From NCBI GenBank assembly GCA_019114345.1, contig DXFS01000099.1, positions 1-34,931 of the forward strand: a DNA stretch of 34,931 bases, written 5' to 3'. Position numbers and translations under genes: made by a program. Source of the stretch: Candidatus Agathobaculum pullistercoris. GTDB taxonomy: Bacteria > Bacillota > Clostridia > Oscillospirales > Butyricicoccaceae. Every line of letters begins with the position of its first letter. Within the stretch, counting starts at the first letter, position 1. Positions 14,939 through 23,200 of this stretch are shown piece after piece. The notes beneath the pieces are model-generated. The model searched no databases, was not told where the DNA came from, and was given only the letters and a program-made list of their open reading frames with translations.

Positions 14939-16848
14939 TGAATATCGAGATCAGGAGCATGGATATCTCGAATTTCAAGGGCATTCACAGCCTGCACCTT
15001 GATTTTCACAGCGGGGTGAATACGCTGTATGGCGACAATGCCACAGGCAAGACCACAGTCTATGACGCGCTGACCTGGCTGCTGTTCGGTAAAGACAGCC
15101 ACGGCAACAGCACCTTCTCGATCAAGCCCACCGGCGCAGCGTCTGGCGTCATGCCCGAGGTCACCGCAGTGCTTTCGGTAAACGGTGAGACGCTTACCCT
15201 TCGAAAAACGCTGCGCGAACGGTGGGAAAAGCACCGCGGCAGCGCAGAATCACGCTTTGCAGGCAACACCACGGACTATTTTGTGGACGATGTGCCGCGC
15301 AAGGAGGGCGAGTACAAGCGCATCATTGCAGGCTACATAGACGAAGCACAGTTTAAGCTGCTCACCAGCGTCTACGCCTTTGCCCGTGACATGCACTGGA
15401 AAGACCGCCGCGCGCTGCTGTCCGAGATCTGTGGACTGCCGGATGATGCAAGCCTGCTCAGCGGCGCACCTCAGTTTTCGGAGCTGGCCGAAGCCGTCGG
15501 CCGCCGGACGGTGGACGATTACAAGGCGGCACTGATGGCGCAGCGTAAGGGCGCGAATGCATCGCTCAACACTTTGCCTGTCCGCATTGATGAGTGCGAA
15601 CGCATGGTGCGGGAACTGGCCGGGTTGCCGTTTGAACAGGCACGCCGGACCGCCGAGGCACTGCAGAACGACCGCGCGCGGGTGCAGACCGATCTTGCCA
15701 AACTGGACGGCGATTCGCTGATCGTCCAGGCTGAGAACGAGCGCGACGCGCTGAACAACCAGCTGCGCGAGCTGGAAAACGAGAACCACGCCCATCGGGA
15801 CAGCCAGTATGTGCCGGTGGAGGACGAGACGGCCAACCTGATGCACGCAGACGAGCAGGCACAGGAGGCGCTGGGGCAGGCCAAGCGCATACAGTCTGAC
15901 CTACAACAGCGCATTACAGGCGGAAACGCCCGCCTGGATGATTACCGCGCCCGCTGGCGCGCGATCGACAAGGAACAGTTTACCGGCGGCACCTGCCCGA
16001 CCTGCGGCCAGACTCTCCCGGCAGCAGAACTGGAGGCGGCAAAGAAACGGTTTGAGACCAGTAAGCAGGACCGCAAGAACGGCCTGCTCGAGGACAGCAA
16101 GCTGCTCAAGGCGGACATCGCATCCATGCAGACACGACTGCAGGAGGTAGAGACGTCCTTGCCCGGCCTGCAGGCGGCTGCAGATCAAGCTGCGCATGCT
16201 CTTGCTGATTACACCCCACCTGCGGCACCGGTGATCGAGGATTTGCCGGACTATGCGCGCCGCAAGGAAGCGATCACCCGTTCCATTGACGACTGCAACC
16301 GCCGGATTGAGCGCCTGCGCACGGACAAGCAGGCCGAGCGCGACCGGCTGGAAGGCGAGTACAAGACGATCACCTCTCGAATCCTCGAGAACGACGCCAT
16401 GCTCGCCAAAGAGCAGACACTTGCAGATACCCGCCGCCGCGTGACCGAACTGCAGGACGAGCAGCGCCGCGCTGCCGCCGAGGTGGAGGAAATGGACCGC
16501 ATGATTGAGCTGTGCGAGGAGTTCGCACGGTTCCGCGTGCAGTCTGTCGAGCAGTCGGTCAACAGCAAGTTCAGGCTGGCGCGTTTCCGCCTGTTTACGG
16601 AGCAGATTAACGGCGGGCTGGCGGACTGCTGTGATGTGGTGGTGGACGGCGTCCCGTATGCAGACCTGAACAGCGCCATGCAGATCAACGTCGGACTGGA
16701 CATCATCGAGACGCTATCCCAGCACTATGACCGACGCGTGCCGCTGTTTATTGACAACGCCGAGAGCGTGACCAAACTGCAGGAGATCAGCGCGCAGGTC
16801 GTGCGGCTGGCGGTTTCCGCAGAGGATAAGGAGTTGAGACTGGAATGA
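14938..16848 (+). CDS. Rad50/SbcC-like phage ATPase
   Basis: A 636-residue SMC-type ATPase. The N-terminal half-domain has Walker A GDNATGKTT (32-40) in a DISNFKGIHSLHLDF context. A central coiled coil (about 215-500) is interrupted by a zinc-hook-like TCPTCGQ (Cys353, Cys356). The C-terminal half-domain ends with a Walker B-like VPLFIDNAES (about 601-610). Length is short compared with cellular SbcC (about 1000), as in phage versions. Such ATPases work with a nuclease in recombination-dependent replication or end processing. An MBL-fold hydrolase two genes downstream is a candidate partner. Start overlaps the preceding stop; the stop overlaps the next start (ATGA). Confidence 0.9.
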   Translation: MNIEIRSMDISNFKGIHSLHLDFHSGVNTLYGDNATGKTTVYDALTWLLFGKDSHGNSTFSIKPTGAASGVMPEVTAVLSVNGETLTLRKTLRERWEKHRGSAESRFAGNTTDYFVDDVPRKEGEYKRIIAGYIDEAQFKLLTSVYAFARDMHWKDRRALLSEICGLPDDASLLSGAPQFSELAEAVGRRTVDDYKAALMAQRKGANASLNTLPVRIDECERMVRELAGLPFEQARRTAEALQNDRARVQTDLAKLDGDSLIVQAENERDALNNQLRELENENHAHRDSQYVPVEDETANLMHADEQAQEALGQAKRIQSDLQQRITGGNARLDDYRARWRAIDKEQFTGGTCPTCGQTLPAAELEAAKKRFETSKQDRKNGLLEDSKLLKADIASMQTRLQEVETSLPGLQAAADQAAHALADYTPPAAPVIEDLPDYARRKEAITRSIDDCNRRIERLRTDKQAERDRLEGEYKTITSRILENDAMLAKEQTLADTRRRVTELQDEQRRAAAEVEEMDRMIELCEEFARFRVQSVEQSVNSKFRLARFRLFTEQINGGLADCCDVVVDGVPYADLNSAMQINVGLDIIETLSQHYDRRVPLFIDNAESVTKLQEISAQVVRLAVSAEDKELRLE

Positions 16849-17498
16849 GCCTGAAAGCCAAGCGCAAGCCTGCCAACAATATCCCGCCGTTGGATGGCGG
16901 CACCTATATGAGCGTCTGCGTGGGTGTAATTGATCTGGGCGAACAGTACCGGCAGTTTGACAAGCAGAAGCAGGGCAAGTATGCCGAGGAGTGCATGTTC
17001 ATCTTCGAGATCCCCAGCGAGCGTGTGCAGGTAGACGGGGAGGACAAGCCCCGCTGGCTGTCCTCCAAGCGGTACACGGTTTCTCTGCATGAGCGCAGCG
17101 CGCTGTACCAGATGCTGACCTCGTGGCGCGGCAAGGCGCTCAGCGACGCAGAACTGGATCCGGAAGGTGATGGATTCGATTTGATGCAGATGGCAGGGCA
17201 GGGCGCCATGCTGAGCGTATCCGTGGCGGAGAAGGATGACGGCAGCCGGCACAACAAGATCGAGGCGGTGACCGGCTTCCCAAAGGGCATACCTGTCCCC
17301 GAAACCGAAAGCGAGATCCTCGTGTTCGACGCGGACGACCCGGATATGGAGGTGTTCGGCAAGCTGCCGGAGTGGATTCAGGATGTCATCCGCAAGTCCA
17401 CACAGTTTGCGGACAATGCGCCTGATGAAAAGGTGGATATCCCGCCGGATCAGGAAGCGCAGACGGCGGAACCCGCAGGAGAGGAGTGCCCGATTTGA
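16845..17498 (+). CDS. Phage replication protein of the NGO0469 type
   Basis: A 217-residue protein whose first half (GGTYMSVCVGVIDLGEQYRQ, a CMFIFEIPSE strand, SLHERSALYQMLTSWRGKAL) follows the pattern of the phage 'replication initiation protein, NGO0469 family'. That naming is from memory of the family, not from a search. The second half (about 140-217) is acidic and disordered, resembling the acidic tails of single-strand-binding proteins. It lies between the Rad50-like ATPase and the MBL hydrolase, with 4-base and 13-base overlaps, so a role at single-stranded DNA is plausible. Confidence 0.75.
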   Translation: MSLKAKRKPANNIPPLDGGTYMSVCVGVIDLGEQYRQFDKQKQGKYAEECMFIFEIPSERVQVDGEDKPRWLSSKRYTVSLHERSALYQMLTSWRGKALSDAELDPEGDGFDLMQMAGQGAMLSVSVAEKDDGSRHNKIEAVTGFPKGIPVPETESEILVFDADDPDMEVFGKLPEWIQDVIRKSTQFADNAPDEKVDIPPDQEAQTAEPAGEECPI

Positions 17499-18196
17499 CA
17501 TTTGCATCGCTGGCAAGCAGCTCCAAGGGGAATGCCTATGTGGTGAGCGATGGGGACACGACGCTGCTGCTCGAATGCGGGCTGACCTTCAAGGAGTTGC
17601 AGAAGCGGCTCGGTTATCACGTGGCGGACATAACTGCCTGCCTCGTGAGCCACGAGCATCAGGATCATGCAAAGGCAGCGTCGCAGATGTTAAAGCATGG
17701 CGTCCCGATGTACATGAGCTATGGGACGGCCGCATCGCACAAGGACCCGATGGACGGCGCGTGCATCATCAAGGCCGGGGAAACGCTGCGGTTCGGCGCA
17801 CTGACGGTAGTTCCGTTCCGGACATTCCACAATACAGAGGAGCCGCTCGGATTCCTGATCGAGGACAGTCGGACAAAGGAACGGCTGCTGTTTGCGGTGG
17901 ATACGGCAAATTTGAATGTAATCGCCGATCGCCTGACCTATATTGCGGTAGAGTGCAATTACGAAGAAGCCCTTCTGGAGATGAGTGACAGAACGACCGG
18001 CTTCCTGAAGGAACGCATCCGGCACAGCCACTTTGAGATAGACCGTGTGATCCGCTGGCTGCACAAGCAGGACCTGAGCGGCGTGCTGGCCATCTATCTG
18101 CTGCACCTGTCCGCAGCGCACAGCCGGGCGGCCGCATGGGAGGCGCGCTTTCGGCGGGAGTTCCCGGGCATCAATATTGTGATTTGTAAGGAGTGA
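17486..18196 (+). CDS. Metallo-beta-lactamase-fold hydrolase (WalJ/YycJ-like)
   Basis: A 236-residue MBL-fold protein with the metal motif HEHQDH (56-61), the opening FASLASSSKGNAYVV typical of the WalJ/YycJ branch, and later histidine/aspartate strands (FHNTEEPLGF, FAVDTANL). Known members are nucleases or phosphodiesterases. The second-shell aspartate before the first loop (DAGL in WalJ) is glutamate here (ECGL). Start GTG 17486 follows CAGGAGAGGA. In this operon it could supply the nuclease partner of the Rad50-like ATPase, replacing the usual Mre11/SbcD; that is inference. Confidence 0.88.
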   Translation: MPDLTFASLASSSKGNAYVVSDGDTTLLLECGLTFKELQKRLGYHVADITACLVSHEHQDHAKAASQMLKHGVPMYMSYGTAASHKDPMDGACIIKAGETLRFGALTVVPFRTFHNTEEPLGFLIEDSRTKERLLFAVDTANLNVIADRLTYIAVECNYEEALLEMSDRTTGFLKERIRHSHFEIDRVIRWLHKQDLSGVLAIYLLHLSAAHSRAAAWEARFRREFPGINIVICKE

Positions 18197-18201
18197 ACAA
18201 C

Positions 18202-18591
18202 GTGAGCGATATCAACATGACCGGTGAGGTCAAGGAGATCAACCTGCTCGACATGATGGGCGGCGCGGTCGGTGAGCGCGTCAGCTATGAGCTGAGCAAG
18301 ATCATGCGCAACTGCAAAGACCTGAACACCGAGCCGAAAAAGGCACGCACGCTGACCATTGAGTTTTCCATCACACCGACAGAGACACGCGACAGCGCGG
18401 CGATCCGCGTATCGGTGAAGAGTAAGCTCGTACCGGTACGGGCGTTGGATAGCACGCTGCTGATCGGAGGTACGTCGGATGATCCGGTCGTGATGGAGTA
18501 CACGCCGCAGGTACCGGGCCAGCGCAATTTCTCCGGCGGCGAGCAGGAAGAACCCAAGCTGATCAAACTGGCAGACGCCAAGCAGGCATAA
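18202..18591 (+). CDS. 'Replication terminator' family phage protein
   Basis: A 129-residue protein. The segment LSKIMRNCKDLNTEPKKART with TLTIEFSITPTETRD and VKSKLVPVRALDSTLLIG matches the small family annotated in Firmicute phages as 'replication terminator protein'; the biological role is not established. GTG 18202 was chosen because AAGGAG at 18188-18193 is then 8 bases upstream; GTG 18193 would overlap the ribosome site. It sits in the replication operon upstream of a 246-residue unknown. Confidence 0.75.
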   Translation: MSDINMTGEVKEINLLDMMGGAVGERVSYELSKIMRNCKDLNTEPKKARTLTIEFSITPTETRDSAAIRVSVKSKLVPVRALDSTLLIGGTSDDPVVMEYTPQVPGQRNFSGGEQEEPKLIKLADAKQA

Positions 18592-18604
18592 GGAGGAGAA
18601 AAAC

Positions 18605-19345
18605 ATGATCAAGGAAGCATTGCAGTATATTGTGGATCTCGGCAAGGTTGCCGTATCAGAGATCAACGGCAGCCAATATTCGACCGGACAGCTTTTCCGA
18701 ATCCCGGAGGAGCTTACCGCGGCGCCGCTTTCGGTACATACCCTCTCGGCAATCATCGACTACATCACGAGCGGTGCGGATGAGTGCGCGGAGAGCGATG
18801 ACAGCATGGACCGCCGGTTTGTGATCCATGTGGCGGATTATGACCGCGTGTACCTGTACCGCGAACTGAACAACGACAAGGCGCGCGAGTGCCTGATCGA
18901 AGCGGAGCTGTCCGTGCCGTCGTTCCCGTTCGGCCGCTGGATGGACATGGAGACATTCACCATCAATCTGCAGACGTGTTTCACACCGGATGGCGACCGG
19001 GACAAGCTGGTCCAGCTTGCGGGCACTGTGCGGGCGGATCAGGGCGTTACGGTAGCAGACGACGGCATGACCCAGCAGGTGACCGCTCGCAGCGGTATTT
19101 CCTTAGTCCAGCAGGTGCCTGTGCCGAATCCGGTGGAGCTGGTGCCGTTCCGTACCTTTACGGAAATCGAGCAGCCTGCAAGCCCGTTTGTGTTCCGCAT
19201 GCGGCGGGACGGCGATACGATCATGGCGGCGCTGTTCGCTGCGGATGCGGATATGTGGAAGCGTGAGGCCATTCTGAACATCCGCGACTATTTTGGCAGT
19301 GAACTGCCCGAGGAAATCCTGGGCGACGTAATCATTCTGGCGTAA
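18605..19345 (+). CDS. Phage protein, DUF2303/YfdQ-like, unknown function
   Basis: A 246-residue, mostly soluble protein with alternating strands and an acidic bias (DRRFVIHVADYDRVYLYREL, RWMDMETFTINLQTCF). In length and position after the 'replication terminator' gene it resembles DUF2303 (YfdQ) phage proteins, but I can only call this tentatively. AGGAGGAGAAAAAC precedes the ATG. Its location between single-strand-type proteins and the DnaD-like initiator suggests a replication or recombination accessory role. Confidence 0.7.
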   Translation: MIKEALQYIVDLGKVAVSEINGSQYSTGQLFRIPEELTAAPLSVHTLSAIIDYITSGADECAESDDSMDRRFVIHVADYDRVYLYRELNNDKARECLIEAELSVPSFPFGRWMDMETFTINLQTCFTPDGDRDKLVQLAGTVRADQGVTVADDGMTQQVTARSGISLVQQVPVPNPVELVPFRTFTEIEQPASPFVFRMRRDGDTIMAALFAADADMWKREAILNIRDYFGSELPEEILGDVIILA

Positions 19346-19404
19346 GTCAATCCGGCGCGGGGCGGCACAGACCGCCCCAGCCTTGCCCGGCTGGAGGTGA
19401 TGCG

Positions 19405-20400
19405 GTGGGCAGGCAGCCTAAACAGGGGCTTGACTATTTCCCTTTTGATGTAGGGCTCCTCAGCGATCCAAAGCTGCGGAGGCCGCGCCAGAAATACGGA
19501 TACCTGGCGCAAGTGATATACATTGCCCTCCTGTGCATCCTGTACCGGGATAAGGGATACTACATCCCATACGGCGGGGAACAGCGGGAGGACGTGATCT
19601 GGCAGGTCGGGGACATGCTCAATGGGCGGTATTCGACCTCAGCCGAAACAATAGCGAATGTGATAGACGAGCTGGCGGCGTGCGGACTATTCAGCGGCGA
19701 CCTGTTCAGGCGTGACATCATCACATCGACCAGAGCGCAGAAAGCATACTACACCGCGACGGTAGACCGGAAGTATGTGGACGTCAACTTCGACATCTGG
19801 CTTTTGTCCGAAGCGGACATGAAAAAGCTCAGTTCGAAGTCTGTTATTCTGCAATCTTTTATTTCTCGCCCGATAAATACGGAAAATCGCCCGATAAATG
19901 GAGATGATCGGACGAAAAGTACACAAAGCAGAGAACAGAAAAGCAGAGAAAAGCAGAGTACAGAAAAGTACAGTATAGCAGAGAACAGCAGAGAACGCGC
20001 TGAGGCGCTGGCTGCTGATCTGGAGCGGCTGATCGGAACAGAGATTGATGATAATTTCCGGCTGGACATTGCCCGGCTGATGCAGGCCGGCATGCAGGAA
20101 GCGGTCGTTATGGAGGCTGCCCGCCAGACCGGCAATAAGCATCCGCGCAAGCCTGCCGCCTATCTGCGGACCATCCTGCAGGGCTATGAGCGGGACGGCG
20201 TGCTGACAGCGGCCGATCTGGAGGCCACACAGGGCAAGGCGCCGCCGCGCCGACAGCCGCCGGACGATGGTTATCTGCATCCGGGCAGTGCGGCGTACGA
20301 TGAGGAGTGGGCGCGCCGGGTACGAGAGCACCAGAAAGAGCGTCGGGCGCGTCGGCTGGCGGCAGAGCAGGGGATGAATCAGGAGGAGGACAACGCATGA
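19405..20400 (+). CDS. DnaD-like phage replication initiator (Lin1244-type N-terminus)
   Basis: A 331-residue protein. Residues about 8-110 (GLDYFPFDVGLLSDPKLRRPRQKYG...) fit the Lin1244/Lin1753-like winged-helix domain. A low-complexity Ser/Arg/Glu/Lys linker follows (about 165-200), then a DnaD-like helical domain (IARLMQAGMQEAVVMEAARQ ... KPAAYLRTIL) and a basic tail. Such proteins start phage replication and load the host helicase. GTG 19405 was chosen because GGAGGTGA lies 4 bases upstream; the ATG at 19400 is out of frame. The linker DNA carries phased direct repeats (see the repeat entry), as in lambda O where the origin is inside the gene. Confidence 0.85.
   Translation: MGRQPKQGLDYFPFDVGLLSDPKLRRPRQKYGYLAQVIYIALLCILYRDKGYYIPYGGEQREDVIWQVGDMLNGRYSTSAETIANVIDELAACGLFSGDLFRRDIITSTRAQKAYYTATVDRKYVDVNFDIWLLSEADMKKLSSKSVILQSFISRPINTENRPINGDDRTKSTQSREQKSREKQSTEKYSIAENSRERAEALAADLERLIGTEIDDNFRLDIARLMQAGMQEAVVMEAARQTGNKHPRKPAAYLRTILQGYERDGVLTAADLEATQGKAPPRRQPPDDGYLHPGSAAYDEEWARRVREHQKERRARRLAAEQGMNQEEDNA
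19866..19993 (+). repeat. Iteron-like repeats; candidate phage replication origin
   Basis: TCGCCCGATAAAT occurs twice (19866-19878 and 19887-19899). Then AGCAGAG occurs five times (starts 19927, 19942, 19952, 19977, 19987; spacings 15, 10, 25, 10) interleaved with AGTACAG (19957, 19967), all roughly in helical phase. The stretch is inside the initiator gene between its two domains and next to an AT-richer segment. This is how lambdoid and many Firmicute phage origins are built. It is not a CRISPR array: no spacers, units too short. Confidence 0.5.
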
Positions 20401-20711
20401 AATGGATATACATCTGCTCCCCATTGCGCGGGGACTATGAAGCAAACACGGCCGCAGCAATCCGGTACTGCCGTGAGGTGGCGCTGCAAGGAGACTTCCC
20501 GATCGCGCCACATATTTACTGCCCGCGGTTTCTGGACGATACCAAGCCGGAGGAACGGGCGCGCGGCATGGCGATCGGCGCAGAGCTGCTGGAACTGTGC
20601 AGTGAGGTGCGTGTCTACGGCGACTACATCAGCGAGTGTATGCAGGCCGAGATCCGACAGGCGGAGGCGCTGGACATCCCGGTACGGTATGTGCGGGGTG
20701 ACCGCGTATGA
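20397..20711 (+). CDS. DUF4406/DUF7768-like phage protein
   Basis: A 104-residue protein with the pattern IYICSPLRGDYEANTAAA ... FPIAPHIYCPRFLDD ... EVRVYGDYISECMQAEIRQA. This is the DUF4406-like, nucleoside-deoxyribosyltransferase-type Rossmann fold found in many phages. Its substrate is unproven, though a nucleotide or nucleotide-sugar is likely. It starts within the initiator's stop (ATGA) and its own stop overlaps the next gene by four bases. Confidence 0.85.
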   Translation: MKWIYICSPLRGDYEANTAAAIRYCREVALQGDFPIAPHIYCPRFLDDTKPEERARGMAIGAELLELCSEVRVYGDYISECMQAEIRQAEALDIPVRYVRGDRV

Positions 20712-23200
20712 CCTACATGGACTTTCTGCGCAGCAAGATCGTGACCGCTCCGGAAACCGGCTTTACTGTTTCGGACAGTGACATAAATCCGGCGCTCAAG
20801 CCGCACCAGCGGGACGCGGTGAAATGGGCGGTAGCTGGCGGACGGCGCGGCCTGTTTGAGCGGTTCGGTCTCGGCAAGACCGTGCAGGAGCTGGAATACT
20901 GCCGCATTGTCACCGAGCATGAAGGCGGCAAAGCGCTGATCGTGCTGCCGCTGGGCGTCCGGCAGGAGTTCACGCACGACGCGGTGCAGTTGCTGGGCAT
21001 GGAGCCGCCGCGCTATGTACGCACCATGCAGGAGGCACAGGGCGCGACCGAAACCATCCTGCTGACCAACTATGAGCGTGTGCGGGACGGCGACATCGAC
21101 CCGGCCGGGTTTACCGCCTGCTGTCTGGACGAGGCGAGCGTGCTGCGCAGCTTCGGCAGCAAGACCTACCAGACGTTTCTGGACAAGTTCCGGGGCGTGC
21201 GCTTCAAGCTCGTGGCGACCGCAACGCCCAGCCCGAACCGGTACAAGGAGCTGATCCATTATGCCGGGTTCCTTGAGGTCATGGACACCGGACAGGCGCT
21301 GACCCGGTTCTTCCAGCGGGACAGCTCCAAGGCGGGCAACCTAACACTGTACCCGCACAAGGAGGAGGAATTCTGGCTGTGGGTATCGACGTGGGGCTTG
21401 TTCCTGTCCAAACCGTCCGACCTCGGCTATGACGATACCGGCTATGCACTGCCGCCGCTCGACGTGCGGACGCACATCTTGCAGGATCACTACGGCGACG
21501 AGATCGAGCGCGACGGACAGGTCAAGCTGATGCGCGATGCGGCGGTCAGCCTGTCCGAGGCGGCCCGGGAAAAGCGGGACAGCATTGCTGCCCGTGTAGC
21601 CAAGGCAAAAGAGATCGTGGACAGCGACCCGGATGCGCACTTCATCCTGTGGCACGACCTTGAGGCGGAGCGCCATGCGATCAAGACGGCCATGCCGGAG
21701 GTGGTAGACATCTACGGCAACATGGACTACGACGAGCGCGAAAAGCGAGTGATCGCGTTCTCAGAGGGCAGGACGCGGCTGTTTGCGACAAAGAAGGAGC
21801 TGTCTGGTTCGGGCTGCAACTTCCAGCGGCATTGCCACCGGGCGATATTTGTCGGCATCGACTACGAATTTAACGATTTTATACAGGCCATCCACCGCAT
21901 TTACCGTTTTTTGCAGACCGAGCAGGTGATTATCGACATCATCTGCACTGAGAGCGAGCAGGAGATCCTGCGCGTGCTCATGGAGAAGTGGCAGCGGTAC
22001 GACGAGCTGGAGCGCAAGATGGGCGAGATCATCCGCAAATACGGCCTGCACCAGAACGCCGCAGCGGCGATGGCCAGAAGCATAGGAGTTGATCGGGTGG
22101 AAGTCAGGGGAGAGCGGTTTACTGCGGTCAATAATGACTGCGTGGAGGAGACGGCGCGGATGGAGACGGACAGCATTGACCTGATCCACACGTCCATCCC
22201 GTTTTCCAATCACTATGAATACACGCCCAGCTATAACGATTTCGGACATAACGAGGACACCAGACGTTTTTTCGAGCAGATGGACTATCTGACGCCCAAC
22301 CTGCTGCGCATCCTTAAGCCCGGCCGGGTGTTTGCGTGCCATGTCAAAGACCGCGTGCTGTTCGGCAACGCGACCGGCATGGGCATGCCGACTATGGAGC
22401 CGTTCCATGCAATGTGCATCCGGCATTACATAAAGCATGGGTTTGCATACTTCGGCATGATTACGGTCGTGACCGATGTGGTGCGCGAGAACAACCAGAC
22501 CTACCGCCTCGGATGGAGCGAGCAGTGCAAGGACGGCACCAAAATGGGCGTTGGCTGCCCGGAGTATATCCTGCTGTTCCGCAAGCTGCCGACCGACCAC
22601 AGCAAGGCGTATGCGGATGAGCCGGTCATCAAGACCAAGGAGGAATACACGCGGGCGCAGTGGCAGATCGACGCGCACGGCTACTGGCGCAGCTCGGGCG
22701 ACCGTTTGCCGACCAAGGCGGAGCTGCAGGCCGCGCCGGTGAAGAAGCTGCAGGCACTGTACCGCAAATACAGCCGCGGCACAGTGTATTCGTATGAGGA
22801 GCATGTAAAGCTGGCCAAAGAGCTGGACAAGGACGGCCGTCTGCCGGCCACCTTCATGGTGGTGGCGCCGGGCTCGTGGAACATGGACGTGTGGGATGAC
22901 ATCAACCGCATGCGCACGCTTAACACGACCCAGAGCCGCCGGCGGGAGCAGCTGCATGTCTGCCCGCTCCAGCTGGACATTGTAGACCGGATCATCAACC
23001 GGTACAGCAATCCGGGGGATCTGGTGTTCGACCCGTTCGGCGGGCTGGGCACAGTGCCGCTGGAGGCAATGAAGGCCGGGCGGCGCGGGTACATGTGCGA
23101 GCTGAACCCGGACTATTTCCGTGATGCAGTGGGATACCTGAAGGCAGAAGAGGAAAAACAGGAAGCGCCCACACTGTTTGATCTGCTGGGGGAGGGATGA
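20708..23200 (+). CDS. SNF2-like helicase / beta-class DNA methyltransferase fusion
   Basis: An 830-residue two-part protein. N-terminal (about 25-430) is an SNF2/DEAD-like helicase: motif I FGLGKT (53-58), motif II LDEAS (140-144), motif III TATPSPN (171-177) and motif VI QAIHRIYRF (393-401). C-terminal (about 465-815) is a DNA methyltransferase with motif IV before motif I, the beta class typical of N4-cytosine/N6-adenine enzymes. Motif I is DPFGGLGT (about 775). Motif IV reads TSIPFSN (495-501) where most relatives have SPPY or DPPY. The fused ATPase may let it move along DNA or remodel protein-DNA. No restriction endonuclease is nearby, so it probably protects phage DNA or has a regulatory role. 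Confidence 0.93.
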   Translation: MTYMDFLRSKIVTAPETGFTVSDSDINPALKPHQRDAVKWAVAGGRRGLFERFGLGKTVQELEYCRIVTEHEGGKALIVLPLGVRQEFTHDAVQLLGMEPPRYVRTMQEAQGATETILLTNYERVRDGDIDPAGFTACCLDEASVLRSFGSKTYQTFLDKFRGVRFKLVATATPSPNRYKELIHYAGFLEVMDTGQALTRFFQRDSSKAGNLTLYPHKEEEFWLWVSTWGLFLSKPSDLGYDDTGYALPPLDVRTHILQDHYGDEIERDGQVKLMRDAAVSLSEAAREKRDSIAARVAKAKEIVDSDPDAHFILWHDLEAERHAIKTAMPEVVDIYGNMDYDEREKRVIAFSEGRTRLFATKKELSGSGCNFQRHCHRAIFVGIDYEFNDFIQAIHRIYRFLQTEQVIIDIICTESEQEILRVLMEKWQRYDELERKMGEIIRKYGLHQNAAAAMARSIGVDRVEVRGERFTAVNNDCVEETARMETDSIDLIHTSIPFSNHYEYTPSYNDFGHNEDTRRFFEQMDYLTPNLLRILKPGRVFACHVKDRVLFGNATGMGMPTMEPFHAMCIRHYIKHGFAYFGMITVVTDVVRENNQTYRLGWSEQCKDGTKMGVGCPEYILLFRKLPTDHSKAYADEPVIKTKEEYTRAQWQIDAHGYWRSSGDRLPTKAELQAAPVKKLQALYRKYSRGTVYSYEEHVKLAKELDKDGRLPATFMVVAPGSWNMDVWDDINRMRTLNTTQSRRREQLHVCPLQLDIVDRIINRYSNPGDLVFDPFGGLGTVPLEAMKAGRRGYMCELNPDYFRDAVGYLKAEEEKQEAPTLFDLLGEG

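Noticed and set aside
19927-19993. Short repeats resembling a CRISPR array
   Set aside because: Units are seven bases without uniform spacers and lie in a coding linker; phased iterons fit better.
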